Part shown: positions 11,889 to 22,939 of the stretch, piece after piece | How positions within the stretch are numbered: the first letter of the stretch is position 1 | Layout of the letters: every line of letters begins with the position of its first letter | DNA from: Vandiemenella viatica | Lineage: Eukaryota; Arthropoda; Insecta; Orthoptera; Morabidae | Assembly: GCA_031002005.1 (NCBI GenBank) | Contig: JARYHS010011408.1 | Location: 224,233,473 to 224,297,472 of the forward strand | Reading direction: 5' to 3' | Length of the DNA stretch: 64,000 nucleotides | Notes under the pieces: generated by a model | Database searches by the model: none | What the model saw: only the letters and a program-made list of their open reading frames with translations | What the model was told of the DNA's origin: nothing | Made by a program: the position numbers and the translations under genes

Positions 11889-13403
11889 ATGATCAACGGC
11901 ATGGGGATGCAGAAGGCAACGGGAAACCACTGCATTAAAGACCCAAAGGGTATCCCGAGGACATGTAATCCTCTCAAATTACATATATCATGGATGGCTT
12001 CTTCCTGGGTAAAATATTCCGGAGGTAAAATAGTCCCCCAATCGGATCTCCGGGTGGGGACTGCTCAGGGAGGAGTCATCAGAATGGATAGAAACATTCT
12101 ACGAGTCGGAGCGTGGAATGTTAGAAGTCTGAATAGGGCAGGTAGGTTAGAAAACTTAAAAAGGGAGATGGAACAACTTAAGTTAGATGTTGTTGGGATT
12201 AGTGAGATTAAATGGAAGGACGCACAGGATTTCTGGTCTGGGGAACACAGGATAATTAGCACACAAGCTGTCAATGGAGTCACTGGTGTAGGATTTGTAA
12301 TGAACAAGAAAGTAGGGAAACGGGTTAGTTATTATGAACAGTTTAGTGACAGGATTATTTTGATGAGGTTAGAAACTAAGCCCGTCCCAACCACATTAGT
12401 ACAAGTGTATATGCCAACGTCACAGGAAGATGACGAAGAAATAGAAAAAATATACGCTGAAATTGAAGAATTAATCCAATATGTGAAAGGGGAGGAAAAT
12501 CTAATAATCATGGGTGATTGGAATGCAATAGTGGGAGAAGGAAAAGAGGGGAATACTGTAGGAAGTTTTGGTCTAGGAGAAAGAAATGAGCGAGGAAGCA
12601 GGTTGCTAGAATTTTGTGAAAGATATAAGCTAGTAGTGGCGAACACACTGTTTAAGAACCATGCAAGAAGAATATACACCTGGAAACGTCCTGGGGATAC
12701 AGGCAGATATCAGCTAGATTATATCATGGTCAAACAGAGATTCAGGAATCAAGTTCTAGACTGTAAAGCGTACCCAGGAGCAGACATAGACTCGGACCAT
12801 AATTTGATAGTAATGAAGTGCAGGCTGAAATTCAAGCGAATAAGGAAGCAGCATAAGCAGAACAGACTGGAAGTGAATAAACTGAAACAATCTAGCACAA
12901 GAGAAAAATTTGCAGAAATGGTAGACTTAGGTCTAAGAATTAACTGTGAAAGGAGCTCAACCGAGGACGAATGGAATGCATTAAAGACCGAAATAATGAA
13001 AGCTGGCAAAGAAACCTTAGGCTTTAGGGAACAAGCTGCCCGAAAACCTTGGATCACAGAAGAAATTTTGCAGCTGATGGATCAGAGGAGAAGGTACAAA
13101 AATGCTCAGGATGAAGCAGGAAGAGAGCAGTACAGGCAATTTAGAAATCAAATAAATAGGAAATGCAAAATAGCAAAAGAAAAATGGCTACAAGAAAAGT
13201 GTGAAGAAGTAGAAAAGGAAATGGTTGCAGGAAAAGTAGATGTTGCATATAGAAAGATCAAACAGAATTTTGGAGAAATGAAGAAAAGAGGTATGAACAT
13301 TAAAGCTGCCGATGGGAAACCTCTTTTAAGCTCAGAAGATAGAGCTAACAGATGGAAGGAATACATTGAGAAACTGTATGTTGGGGACGACTTGAAGCAA
13401 TAG
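11889..13403 (+). pseudogene. LINE endonuclease half (frameshifted ORF, 5' part)
   Basis: 504 codons from the ATG at 11889; an internal ATG at 12084 just before the domain is an equally plausible start. It encodes an apurinic-type endonuclease that nicks target DNA to prime reverse transcription. Visible motifs are N77 in WNVRS, E106 in ISEIKW, Y174 in VYMPT, D210/N212 in MGDWNA, D277 in QLDYI and D303/H304 in SDHN, so the catalytic set appears intact. The region after about 320 is a lysine/arginine-rich linker. The frame stops at TAG (13401-13403) just before the RT half, which continues in a different frame with no loss of sequence. A one-base deletion at gcaatag is the simplest reading. 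Confidence 0.88.
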
Positions 13404-14874
13404 TGTATTGGAAAAGGAAGGCGATGTCGACATGGATGACTTAGGAGATCCTGTTTTGAGGACAGAATTTAATAAAGCTCTGAATGACTTGAAAGCAAAT
13501 AAGGCAGTTGGAATTGATGAGATCCCTGCAGAACTTCTTAAATCTCTAGGAGAGGAAGGAATCGAAAGATTATTCAAGCTGATATCAAAAAGTTATGAAA
13601 CAGGAGAAATTCCAACTGATTTTAATAAAAATATCATCTTCACACTTCCAAAGAAAGCACAAGCTGACAAATGTGAGAATTATCGCACAATTAGTCTCAC
13701 ATCACATGCTTCAAAATTACTGACCAGAATAATATACAGAAGGATGGAAAGGGTAGTAGAAGAGATAGTAGGTGAAGATCAGTTTGGGTTTAGGAAAAAT
13801 CGCGGTACAAGGGAAGCAATTCTGTCTTTAAGATTAATACTTGAAGGGCGGATCAAGAAAAACAAAGATACTTTTATGGCATTTGTTGATTTAGAAAAAG
13901 CTTTTGATAATGTTAGGTGGGACAAGATGTTCAAAATTCTAAAGAAGTCAGGTCTAAAGTATCGAGATAGAAGAATACTCTATAAACTATATAAGAATCA
14001 AGTGGCTGTGATAAAAGTAGAGAATCACGAGAGACATGCATCAGTTAAAAAGGGTGTGAGACAAGGTTGTAGTCTATCCCCGTTAATATTCAACTTGTAT
14101 GTAGAAGAAGCAATGAAGAAAGTCAAAGAAAAATTTCCATGTGGCATAAGTTTTCAGGGAGAAAAAATCAGTATGCTACGATTTGCTGATGACATTGTCT
14201 TATTAGCAGAGAGGGCTGAGGATATTGAGAAGTTATTGAATGGCATGAACAAAATACTGAAGGAAGATTTTGGACTGAATATAAATCAAAGTAAAACAAA
14301 AGTGATGAAATGTAGCAGAAATGATACCAATACTAGCAGATTAAATATAAAAATAGGATCTGATGCAATAGGAGAAGTGAGTGAGTTCTGTTACTTGGGA
14401 AGCAAAATTACAACCGATGGCCGAAGCAGGAATGATGTTAAAAGCAGAATAGCACTAGCAAAAAGAGCCTTCATGAAAAAGAGAAACCTTTTAGTTTCAA
14501 ATATTGATCTAGGAATTAGAAAGAACTTCTTAAAACTCTATGTGTGGAGCACAGCACTTTACGGTAGCGAAACATGGACTTTAGGAATACCGGAAAGAAA
14601 GAAACTTGAAGCATTTGAAATGTGGTGCTACAGAAGAATGCTGAAAATTAGGTGGACAGACAAAGTAAGAAATGAACGAGTTTTAGAAATGATGGGTGAG
14701 AAAAGAAGTTTATGGAAGAAGCTTACAGGAAGAAGAGACAGGCTGGTAGGTCATATTTTGAGACATGCTGGATTGGTTAATTTGTTAGTGGAGGGAACAG
14801 TTGAAGGTAAGAACTGTAGAGGTAGACAGAGATTAGAATATATGAAGCAGATAATTGAGGACGTGGGATTGTAA
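13396..14874 (+). pseudogene. LINE reverse transcriptase half (frameshifted ORF, 3' part)
   Basis: The frame opens at 13396, overlapping the endonuclease stop by a few bases, and runs 488 codons from 13408 to the stop at 14874. It copies the element RNA at the nicked target. RT blocks in order are the VGIDEIPAELL region (about 34-44), QFGFRKNRGT (125-134), FVDLEKAFD (159-167, first catalytic Asp), GVRQGCSLSP (216-225) and the FADD box (259-262, catalytic Asp pair). The C-terminus has WCYRRMLKIRWTDKVRNERV and GHILRH, typical of RTE/BovB-type proteins. There is no initiator ATG at the start of this half, which supports its being the continuation of the upstream frame. No stop interrupts the RT itself. 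Confidence 0.9.
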
Positions 14875-14982
14875 AGGGTATGTAGAAATGAAGAGGTTAG
14901 CACAGGATAGGAAGGGATGGAGGATTGCATCAAACCAGTCTAAAGACTGACGACAGCAAAAAAAAAAAAAAAAAAAAAAAAA

Positions 14983-15035
14983 GATGGAGGATGCAGCAAA
15001 ACCAGTCGAGAGCCTCATGACTGCAGTATATATAA
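14983..15035 (+). repeat. Second, diverged copy of the LINE 3' terminus
   Basis: After the poly-A run, gatggaggatgcagcaaaac then cagtcgagagcctcatgac repeats in diverged form the pre-tail sequence at 14916-14957 (gatggaggattgcatcaaac then cagtctaaagactgacgac). It is either an older LINE tail into which this copy inserted or a tail duplication. Confidence 0.55.
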
Positions 15036-15781
15036 ATTAAAAACTTTTCATAAAATCAACAATAAATCAAAAATTTTAGAAAATTGAAAAAAAACTTAAC
15101 AAGCCAAATGAACGATACAAAATTTAACTTCTTGTGTCCATGGACATTGAACGCACTCCTTTATATTATGTATGGCTTCGTTCGATTTGGTTTTGATTAG
15201 TTGTTTTCTTGTTGGCCTTTCTGACTCAGCTATTTTATGAGGTGTGAGCCAAATGAGTGTTGGTAGTATACAGCACCTTTGCCAACAGCAGATGTCTTCG
15301 CCATGCGCTGCTGAGCTCGGGACAAAGTGGCAATCTCGCTGCGTGTCTGACCGTACAACACTAGCTGTCCCATGACTCGTACTTGTTTACGAGACTGATG
15401 CTGTTTGCCTTGCATTCAGCCTTGTTGAACTTCAACACATCAGGTGTAAATGGAACACAATGACACAGATGTTTTCGCTTCAGACTGTTCGTGTGATAAA
15501 TCAGCGGCAGTGAACGCTACATAATTCCGCAGGACTCGCAACGCGTTGTTATTGTGTTTTCCTGTCAGTTACGACTGTTGATCACAGTGGCTGAAATGAA
15601 TAATAACTAAGCCCAAACGCTACACTAAATTACCTTCTTTATGGGAACCAATGATGTATTGTAATTAATAAGAAAGCAAAAACAAAATTGGGTTTTCAGT
15701 GTTTATACATGAAAATAGTTGCTAAAAACTCGGTAAATTAAATATTATTACATAACATCAACAAACTATGAAAAGTTACGA
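15036..15781. other. Non-coding stretch with one unassigned minus frame
   Basis: A 61-codon minus-strand frame at 15230-15415 is not recognised. The rest is AT-rich. Confidence 0.35.
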
Positions 15782-16009
15782 ACCGAGCGTTGAGGGTGAG
15801 TGGTTTAACGCTCTGGCTTCACATTCCGGAAACACCGGTTCGAATCCCCGTCCGGCCATCCAGATTTGGGTTATCCATGCTTTCCCGAATCATTTCAGGC
15901 GAATGCCGCATGGTTCCTCCTTGCTCCTCAATCCTTTCCCATCTCTAATTACCTCGACGTCGACAAGGCATAAAGCCATAAGCAACAAAAAAAAAAAAAA
16001 AAGGAGAGC
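15782..16009 (+). mobile_element. SINE family A, copy 3
   Basis: Full-length copy: head accgagcgttgagggtgag, canonical B-box ccggttcgaatccccg, body gatttgggttatccatgc, then cctcgacgtcgacaaggc, ending cataaagccataagcaac and a run of about 16 A. The target duplication ttacga lies at 15776-15781 and 16010-16015. Confidence 0.9.
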
Positions 16010-16015
16010 TTACGA

Positions 16016-17375
16016 CACTTCATAGCGACATTAACAGACGATAAGATAAAGCAATTATGAAAATACATAGTTATAAAGAGGCAAACCTAAAATGAATAAT
16101 TAAATGGGTTAAAATTTTGTTTTACCTACAATACCACATCACTTATGATACATGGCTAGAAAGAGAACGGAAGTGGAATAAAGATACTTAAAATACTCAT
16201 GACTTGTTTTATTGTTTCTATTAATGAGGCTAGATATGTGTTAGAGATGTTTGTAATCTACTGAAAATGTTTGTAATGTGTTTGATACCGAATAAGGCGG
16301 TCTTTCCTTAAATGATACATGCATAGATCTATATAAACAATGTATTTGAAGTGCTTGAATATGGTTGCAGAAAAATTATCTATTACAAACGTTTTTTTAT
16401 GAGTTTGATACCAGATAAGCTACAACCAGCCATTTCGACAGAAACGTGACGGTCAGTTGCTAGTCGAGACGTCCGTCTCACGCTCATTTTTTTATTATAA
16501 TGTCTTCCTGATCCTAGAGATCATCTGATTTAGAACGCTCAAGTACCGTACTGCATGGTTTTGCTATGGAACTATCATATAGGGGTTGTTCTAAAATCTG
16601 TACCTGACGACGTAGGCAGGATCTAACATAACTAATAATGGAGCAGCCAAGCTAATACACTTTTCAGAGTTAATAAAATATATCTGGCTTTGTTTCTAGA
16701 GGCATTGTTGCTTCTCAACTGCCGATTAATTTGTAGGCGGGATATTTTTGCTGAGAACAGAGAGATAATTGTGAATATTTATACTGAAAAGCAATATTGG
16801 CTGGTGGTACCGTGGTTTAGGGAAATTAAATATACGGAATAAAGAAAAGATAATAGTGAATAAATCTGAATGCCGTTCCATTAAAATAAGAGTCCAAAAA
16901 AAGACCTAGCGAGAATTTTTTTGAGCGTTAAAACGTCCACGCATGGCATTCGGTCTATCTGGCACCATCTGGGTTTTTGATTTGTATTGTTACTGAAAAT
17001 CATTGAAGTTAATAAGAAGTAGTTTCACAGTAGATTTACTTTGCTATAGTTGCTGGAAGTTCCAGCTTTAATAAATATATGGCGGAGAGCCATAAATAAG
17101 CTACAAGCGATAAATTGACCGTTCGTGCGTTGACTAGTGGATAGTAAAATCCGAGAAGGCTATGAGTTTCTTTACGACGTAGTCATTATAGATGAGATTT
17201 TATAGTCAACAGAAATCTTGCGTGATCACGTTCTAACTTAATCCGTGCCTAAGATGAGTTTAAATCACGACTCCAGCTAGAATTATTATGTTGCTTATAA
17301 TCTTTTCAACGTCGGTTACAGATGAATATTACCCTTGCTCGAAGTTGCATTCCTTAAATATGCATAGCATATTTC
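16016..17375. other. AT-rich non-coding stretch
   Basis: No gene, long frame or repeat boundary is seen. Confidence 0.4.
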
Positions 17376-17387
17376 CCTTTTAATACG

Positions 17388-17632
17388 CTTTTTCTTTTCT
17401 CTTCTCGCCTAACGCGTCGTGGACGTTGTCGTTATTACAGCGGGAAAGGCCTGGGGGCAAGGGACGGTAAGAAATTCGGCCATGACCTTTTGAAGGAACC
17501 ATACCACCATTCGCCTGGAGTGATTTCGGGGAAACCATCGAAAACCCAAATCTGATAGCTGGACGGGACTTTGAACCCATGTCCTCCTGAATGTGAGGCC
17601 AGAGCCTTACCGCTCAAACAACCACGCTCGGT
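17388..17632 (-). mobile_element. SINE family A, copy 4
   Basis: Reverse-oriented copy. Its head at the right end reads ccgagcgtggttgtttgag on the minus strand and the body includes ccagatttgg-like and catggccgaatttctt blocks. The 12-bp target duplication ccttttaatacg (17376-17387) and ccttttaatgcg (17633-17644) has one mismatch. The tail is a CTTTT-type tract rather than pure A. Confidence 0.9.
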
Positions 17633-17644
17633 CCTTTTAATGCG

Positions 17645-18440
17645 AATGATAAATTTGTGTCTATAGTATGCTCGAGTGTTGGAAGATGTGCATTAGGATG
17701 AATTATAATAACGGTAATAGTGTCGTGATGGCGAGTAAGAACAAAGCGGACTATAGACATGTATAGCTTGAACTGTTAAGTACAGAGCAATATGGTTTTT
17801 GGTTGGCCGTTTTATAAGTTGCTAAACGACGGATGGTAAGAGAACCTTAGAAAGCTAATACCACAAGACGCATGACGACAGTAAGTAGACAATAAGAATC
17901 AAGATAAGATGCCAGTTGGTATTGTTCTGGCATCAAAACTGAAGGTTTATATCATGAATTAAAGCGTATTGAAAAGATGAAATGAAAATTTTGGAGGAGT
18001 AAATATTGGCCTATGAAGTAATGTTCTGTGGAAATAATGTTTGCAGGCTTTGCCTGTTGTTTTAACAGTGCTCTCTTTCTTGATATCAAAAAATAAGAAT
18101 AAAAGAAGTATTTCTTTTAATTGCATGCGGGATTGTCTTTTTTATTTAGCTTTTAGTACAAAATACGTGGGAAACGTACCGAAAATTGTGACCCTTTCCG
18201 CTCCTGAAGTTAATAGTTGGATTTTGTAAGTTGGAATTTGCTCGGACCTGTACAGCGTGATTTTGTAATCGTGTAGAAGCAAATTTACAGACGTATTCAC
18301 GTGAAGTTTTGGAAAGATCTGCTATTGGTATTCCTGTATATTGAGAAGCATATGATTACGTATACGCGGCAAAACAATATAGATTGCAATGAAAAATACA
18401 AGAGTTCAAAAAAAAAAAAAAAAAACTATCGGTAGAGTGA
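17645..18440. other. Non-coding stretch
   Basis: Only a 62-codon plus frame (18041-18229) with no family resemblance, and an A16 tract near 18408-18425. Confidence 0.35.
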
Positions 18441-18459
18441 CACATTTATACTACGAAAT

Positions 18460-18720
18460 GTGAGCTACTACGTCAAAATTGTGGGAGAAATAACGGATTG
18501 GCTAAGCAAGAAACTGCTAACAAAGAAGTTCCGTCTCGCTACTAATTTCATCATAGTCATAGATGATACAATGGAGAAGGCAGCAGCGAGGTTGGGAGAG
18601 GAAAATATTAAGGTGATGGCTTTCGTGGCAGACACGGTGGTCTGAGAGAGTGATGAAGAGGGAGTTCAAGAAATGTATGACCATCATACTTCACGCCTGC
18701 TCAATTTTAACGTAGTAGGA
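18460..18720 (+). pseudogene. Decayed LINE reverse-transcriptase fragment
   Basis: The plus frame reads IDDTMEKAAARLGEEN then IKVMAFVADTVV, a stop, then ESDEEGVQEM. This order matches the RT block ending in the FADD box and the following (G)ESDxEVQxM segment of non-LTR elements. The box is mutated (FVAD for FADD) and a stop follows, so it is dead. Clade is not assignable. Confidence 0.5.
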
Positions 18721-19016
18721 TGCAGTTTGTTATTGTTATCTACGTTTTGTATTAAAAATTGTAAATGTATAATACTAATACGAGTTCATAATGTTTGTGA
18801 AGGGCCAAAGAGTAACCGATGGCGATGAGAACGGAGGCAAAGAATAATGTACGAGCAAGAATGAAAAAAGCAGAGAGTCGCCAACATGATGTAAGCCCGG
18901 CATGGTTAAATTCTTAGCTGGAGAGAAATGCTGCATAAATTCTATATAAGTTAATACAACTTATTGTAATGTATAAAGCACATTAAATTGGAGGAGATTC
19001 CGGTTTAATGAATTGT
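18721..19016. other. Sequence before the first gap
   Basis: Short AT-rich stretch; nothing recognised. Confidence 0.35.
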
Positions 19017-20016
19017 NNNNNNNNNNNNNNNNNNNNNNNNNNNNNNNNNNNNNNNNNNNNNNNNNNNNNNNNNNNNNNNNNNNNNNNNNNNNNNNNNNNN
19101 NNNNNNNNNNNNNNNNNNNNNNNNNNNNNNNNNNNNNNNNNNNNNNNNNNNNNNNNNNNNNNNNNNNNNNNNNNNNNNNNNNNNNNNNNNNNNNNNNNNN
19201 NNNNNNNNNNNNNNNNNNNNNNNNNNNNNNNNNNNNNNNNNNNNNNNNNNNNNNNNNNNNNNNNNNNNNNNNNNNNNNNNNNNNNNNNNNNNNNNNNNNN
19301 NNNNNNNNNNNNNNNNNNNNNNNNNNNNNNNNNNNNNNNNNNNNNNNNNNNNNNNNNNNNNNNNNNNNNNNNNNNNNNNNNNNNNNNNNNNNNNNNNNNN
19401 NNNNNNNNNNNNNNNNNNNNNNNNNNNNNNNNNNNNNNNNNNNNNNNNNNNNNNNNNNNNNNNNNNNNNNNNNNNNNNNNNNNNNNNNNNNNNNNNNNNN
19501 NNNNNNNNNNNNNNNNNNNNNNNNNNNNNNNNNNNNNNNNNNNNNNNNNNNNNNNNNNNNNNNNNNNNNNNNNNNNNNNNNNNNNNNNNNNNNNNNNNNN
19601 NNNNNNNNNNNNNNNNNNNNNNNNNNNNNNNNNNNNNNNNNNNNNNNNNNNNNNNNNNNNNNNNNNNNNNNNNNNNNNNNNNNNNNNNNNNNNNNNNNNN
19701 NNNNNNNNNNNNNNNNNNNNNNNNNNNNNNNNNNNNNNNNNNNNNNNNNNNNNNNNNNNNNNNNNNNNNNNNNNNNNNNNNNNNNNNNNNNNNNNNNNNN
19801 NNNNNNNNNNNNNNNNNNNNNNNNNNNNNNNNNNNNNNNNNNNNNNNNNNNNNNNNNNNNNNNNNNNNNNNNNNNNNNNNNNNNNNNNNNNNNNNNNNNN
19901 NNNNNNNNNNNNNNNNNNNNNNNNNNNNNNNNNNNNNNNNNNNNNNNNNNNNNNNNNNNNNNNNNNNNNNNNNNNNNNNNNNNNNNNNNNNNNNNNNNNN
20001 NNNNNNNNNNNNNNNN
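19017..20016. other. Assembly gap, 1000 N
   Basis: Exactly 1000 N, so a fixed-size placeholder; the real size is unknown. Open frames across it are artefacts of N. Confidence 0.98.
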
Positions 20017-20042
20017 ATCCACGCGAACGGGCAGCAGCTAGT
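20017..20042 (-). repeat. Terminal repeat fragment at gap edge
   Basis: On the minus strand it reads actagctgctgcccg then ttcgcgtggat, a copy of the start of the repeat at 20158, in inverted orientation. The remainder is lost in the gap. Confidence 0.55.
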
Positions 20043-20157
20043 TTGTAAATAAATCCATGGCAGTCGTACTTGATCAGTATTTCCAATATTAAGTGTCTGA
20101 ATTCATTAACATTATCTCAAAAGAAGAAATGAATAAGTACTTTGTATATATATATAT

Positions 20158-20532
20158 ACTAGCCTCGTACCCGCGACTTCGTACGCGTGGATTAAGAATT
20201 TTTTTGCCAGAATTAAATATAGAAAGTTGTTGGTAACGAAGGATTGGTCCCAAACAATATCGAGTCGGCATAATATGACAGGAAAGCTATCACTATATCA
20301 TTCTACCGTCGAACCTGCCTCTTGAAGAGAATCAATTTCCAACATATTTCTGTTACTATTCGATAAGATTTCAAAATTTCGTGACTACAACTGTTAATCA
20401 TACTGGAAAAAAAAATATCCTGTGCCCTTCATACAGCTTTCTTTATAAAATTCCATCACAACGATATAGCCATTTAGTCGTCAAAACGTAACAAAAAGAC
20501 AGAGACTTACTTCCGTATTTATATTAGTATTA
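20158..20532 (+). mobile_element. Retroposon-like repeat with CCCGCGACTTCG head
   Basis: Starts actagcctcgtacccgcgac then ttcgtacgcgtgga, a head seen in many arthropod interspersed repeats, and ends acttccgtatttatattagt, like the 3' tails of some RTE-type LINE/SINE repeats. The (AT)n tract ending at 20158 is a likely target or older tail. No coding capacity; family is not named. Confidence 0.5.
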
Positions 20533-20741
20533 CTGTGGTTCACACTCACACACTGACTGCGAACAACACCTGAGGGATCATTATAACGTAAAAAATGTAC
20601 AACTACAAAATTGCAAGACTACCTACGATTTGCCTTGCATTGCACCCCTAACTTTATAATATCTACAGTTTAACATTCAATCCAAATAACCTACGGCCCA
20701 GGCCTGACTCTTACGATGAAAAACAATTTTTAAAAATCTTA

Positions 20742-21292
20742 GCCTCCACGGAGATTTGAACCGGAGACCACGATGTTCGTAAGCAAGCTCTGTAGCCACT
20801 TTTTTTTTTTTTTTTTTTTTTTTTAAAGATGACTTTCATTTTTTTTTCCCATCTTAGCCATCTGTAAGTATATCGTTGTTTCTTCGAATCTTTTCTGTAC
20901 TATATTTTCGTTTTCTCATTGCGGACAACACAGGACGGACACAACACCCATGCCCTCGGCCGGATTCGAACCGGCGACCCTGGCAACGTGAGGCAAGCTC
21001 GCTAGCCACTACGCTACCAGGGCCGGCAGCCACTGAGCTGCCAGTTCACTACACGGAAACATGGTCTGTAGACGTTCAGATCCAACGTGTCTGTCTATCG
21101 CCGTATTTCGGAGTTATGAGACAACATGTGTTATTTATACAGCTAATTTTTCAACCAAATGTAGACAGTATTTTTCTCCTTGTTTCAAAGGATAAGTGTG
21201 CAAAGTTTCATCGAGATCGGATGAAAACTGTGGATTTGTATGAAGAACAAACAAACCAACAAACATACATTCATCTTTATATATAAAGATAA
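20742..21292. mobile_element. Older repeat with tRNA-like head, split by a nested SINE
   Basis: The minus strand of 20742-20800 plus 21035-21045 has a tRNA-like arrangement (ctcagtggctaca A-box zone, ctccggttcaaatctcc B-box). To the right, 21190-21292 reads gtgcaaagtttcatcgagat and ends aacatacattcatctttata, a tail typical of RTE-mobilised repeats. The two halves are separated by the SINE at 20801-21027. Confidence 0.5.
20801..21027 (-). mobile_element. SINE family C, nested insertion
   Basis: The minus strand starts ccggccctggtagcgtag (A-box zone), then cgccggttcgaatccggcc (B-box), a 150-bp body and an A tail of about 25 (plus-strand T run at 20801-20824). The 7-bp target duplication agccact lies at 20794-20800 and 21028-21034. 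Head sequence differs from families A and B. The target is the A-box region of another tRNA-like repeat. Confidence 0.85.
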
Positions 21293-22304
21293 TACCCTTC
21301 GAAAAAAAAAAAAAAAAACGTGGAGGTTAGGAAATATAATTTCAGTAATATAAACTTCGTTAATTAAACATTTCTCTAAACCGGCAGCGTTGTGTTTATT
21401 GCGTTGCAAGGGTTGCAACTTGGAGTCCTGCCAAGGGCAGGAATAGTTTTTATTAAGTGTTGGGTTCGTTTTATGATTAATTTGGCGGGGAAAGCTTCAG
21501 TCTGTCCACCATGTAAGCCTTCGTAACATCATGGAGCCGGGTATTCCATCTAGCCATTCAGTGACCATTCATCAACCATTAATTTTTCAGTCTATCTTTA
21601 ATTAGATGCAGAAACATCGTTCAAAGGCGTAGCCGGACAGATCCTTGCAGGTCATATCATCAACTGTAATGTCTACAGTCTTCACTGATCATTAAATGGA
21701 TTTCTATAAACTGTCAGCCGCCTGTTATCATTTATCAGGTTAGATTCTCAATTAGCCTCTTAACACGAACTAGTCTTCATTATCCTGGGTTGCTGAACCT
21801 ATTAATCAGCTAATTTCAAACTAATCCTGACTTAAAATCTTCTTTAGTAGTCTACTAGACTGGATAGAAGAGCTTAGTATCAAGATACAAGAGATTTCTT
21901 CAGCTACACAAACGCCACGAGGTTAGTAAACTCACCTCTAGACTCCCACCACATCAGATGTTCATAAATCAACCACTCTGCTACCCTTTCCGTGCTGTCA
22001 CTTAGACAAGACTCACAGTACTAATGGAGGAAGTGAAGTGTTGCCATCTGTCTGTGGAATATGTAACTATGTTATGTTGGAGACCGTATCGACATTCGCA
22101 CAGAGACATGCGGAAAATCGTTTAAAAAACGCAGTTAGGATGGCCGATACGGGGGGGGGGGGGTGACCTAGGCTCGTTCCCGGTTCCTTTGTACCTCTTC
22201 GATCCAATGTGCGGCACCTCAGCGCACGGAATATTAGGAAATGTAATACGGAATTCTACTTGCGTCAGTTGTGTCATAAGAACAAAAGTCAGTATGAGTA
22301 TGTT
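21293..22304. other. Non-coding stretch with G11 run
   Basis: An A17 tract at 21302-21318 and a G run at 22151-22161 are the only notable points. No gene recognised. Confidence 0.4.
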
Positions 22305-22309
22305 TCGTT

Positions 22310-22495
22310 AGGTTCTTATGGCACATCGGCGTCAAAATCGTTATAGCCTGGAGATGACTGGGAGCAAGGAACGGGAAGTAATTCGACTTTGTCATTCGCC
22401 CGGAGCGATTTAGAGAAACTATGAAAAACCAAAATCTTGATGGCAAGACTGGGATTCAAACCCCAAGCATTAACTGCAACCTGCCAGTATGGGAA
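22310..22495 (-). mobile_element. SINE family A, copy 5 (diverged)
   Basis: The minus strand contains tggttttt(c)atagtttctc-like body, a B-box zone tgggatt reading tttgaatcccagtc, and the block ccgttccttgctccca. It is diverged and its head is degraded. It lies directly left of the hAT MITE at 22594. Confidence 0.7.
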
Positions 22496-22593
22496 CGTCA
22501 TTTAACTTTTTTGAGAAGGGTAAATGTAGAAGCTGTTACCAACACGGCAAGGCTCAGAGTGGAAGAAGACGCCCAACCCTCTACAATCTACAT

Positions 22594-22931
22594 CATATAT
22601 GGGCAACCCCAGCCCCCGGGCCGGATCCGGCCCCTCCACCAACTTCAGTCCGGCCCGCGAGAGATTCAGAAATTTCAAATAACGCTTCAAACTCAAGTCT
22701 CCCATTAATTTTCAATTGATTTTTCTATCTTTTTATTGTTAATTTTCTTTTTGTATGTTTGATTATCCTATTTTAATTCTAGTAAATAAAAAATGTATGA
22801 ATTTTTTCGCCTTTTTATTCACTACTATCTACTTCTTTCTTACCGACGGCCCGCGACCTGATAAGTCCGGCCCGCGACCTGATTAAGTCCCGAAATTACG
22901 CCCTCAGCTAAGCAAAGGTTGCCCATACCTG
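22594..22931. mobile_element. hAT MITE, family 2
   Basis: Left end catatatgggcaacc and right end ggttgcccatacctg are inverted repeats. Flanks atctacat (22586-22593) and gtctacat (22932-22939) form an 8-bp duplication with one mismatch. The subterminal ccggcccgcg repeats are common in hAT elements. 338 bp, no transposase. Confidence 0.85.
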
Positions 22932-22939
22932 GTCTACAT

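Larger units (their letters stand above)
11646..14982 (+). mobile_element. RTE-like non-LTR retrotransposon (LINE)
   Basis: A roughly 3.3-kb element holds an untranslated leader, an APE-type endonuclease, a reverse transcriptase, a short 3' UTR and a 25-base poly-A tail (14958-14982). There is no separate gag-like ORF1. That organisation (endonuclease and RT in one frame of about 1000 codons) and the C-terminal region with WTDKVRNERVLEMMGEK match RTE/BovB-type elements, often annotated as craniofacial development protein 2-like. The 3' UTR ends with a small stem (cagtc taaa gactg). The 5' end is approximate; no clear target duplication was found. Confidence 0.85.

Noticed and set aside
18961..20086. 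Frames of about 350 codons across the first N run (and likewise 41233-42392)
   Set aside because: They exist only because N was translated as unknown residues.
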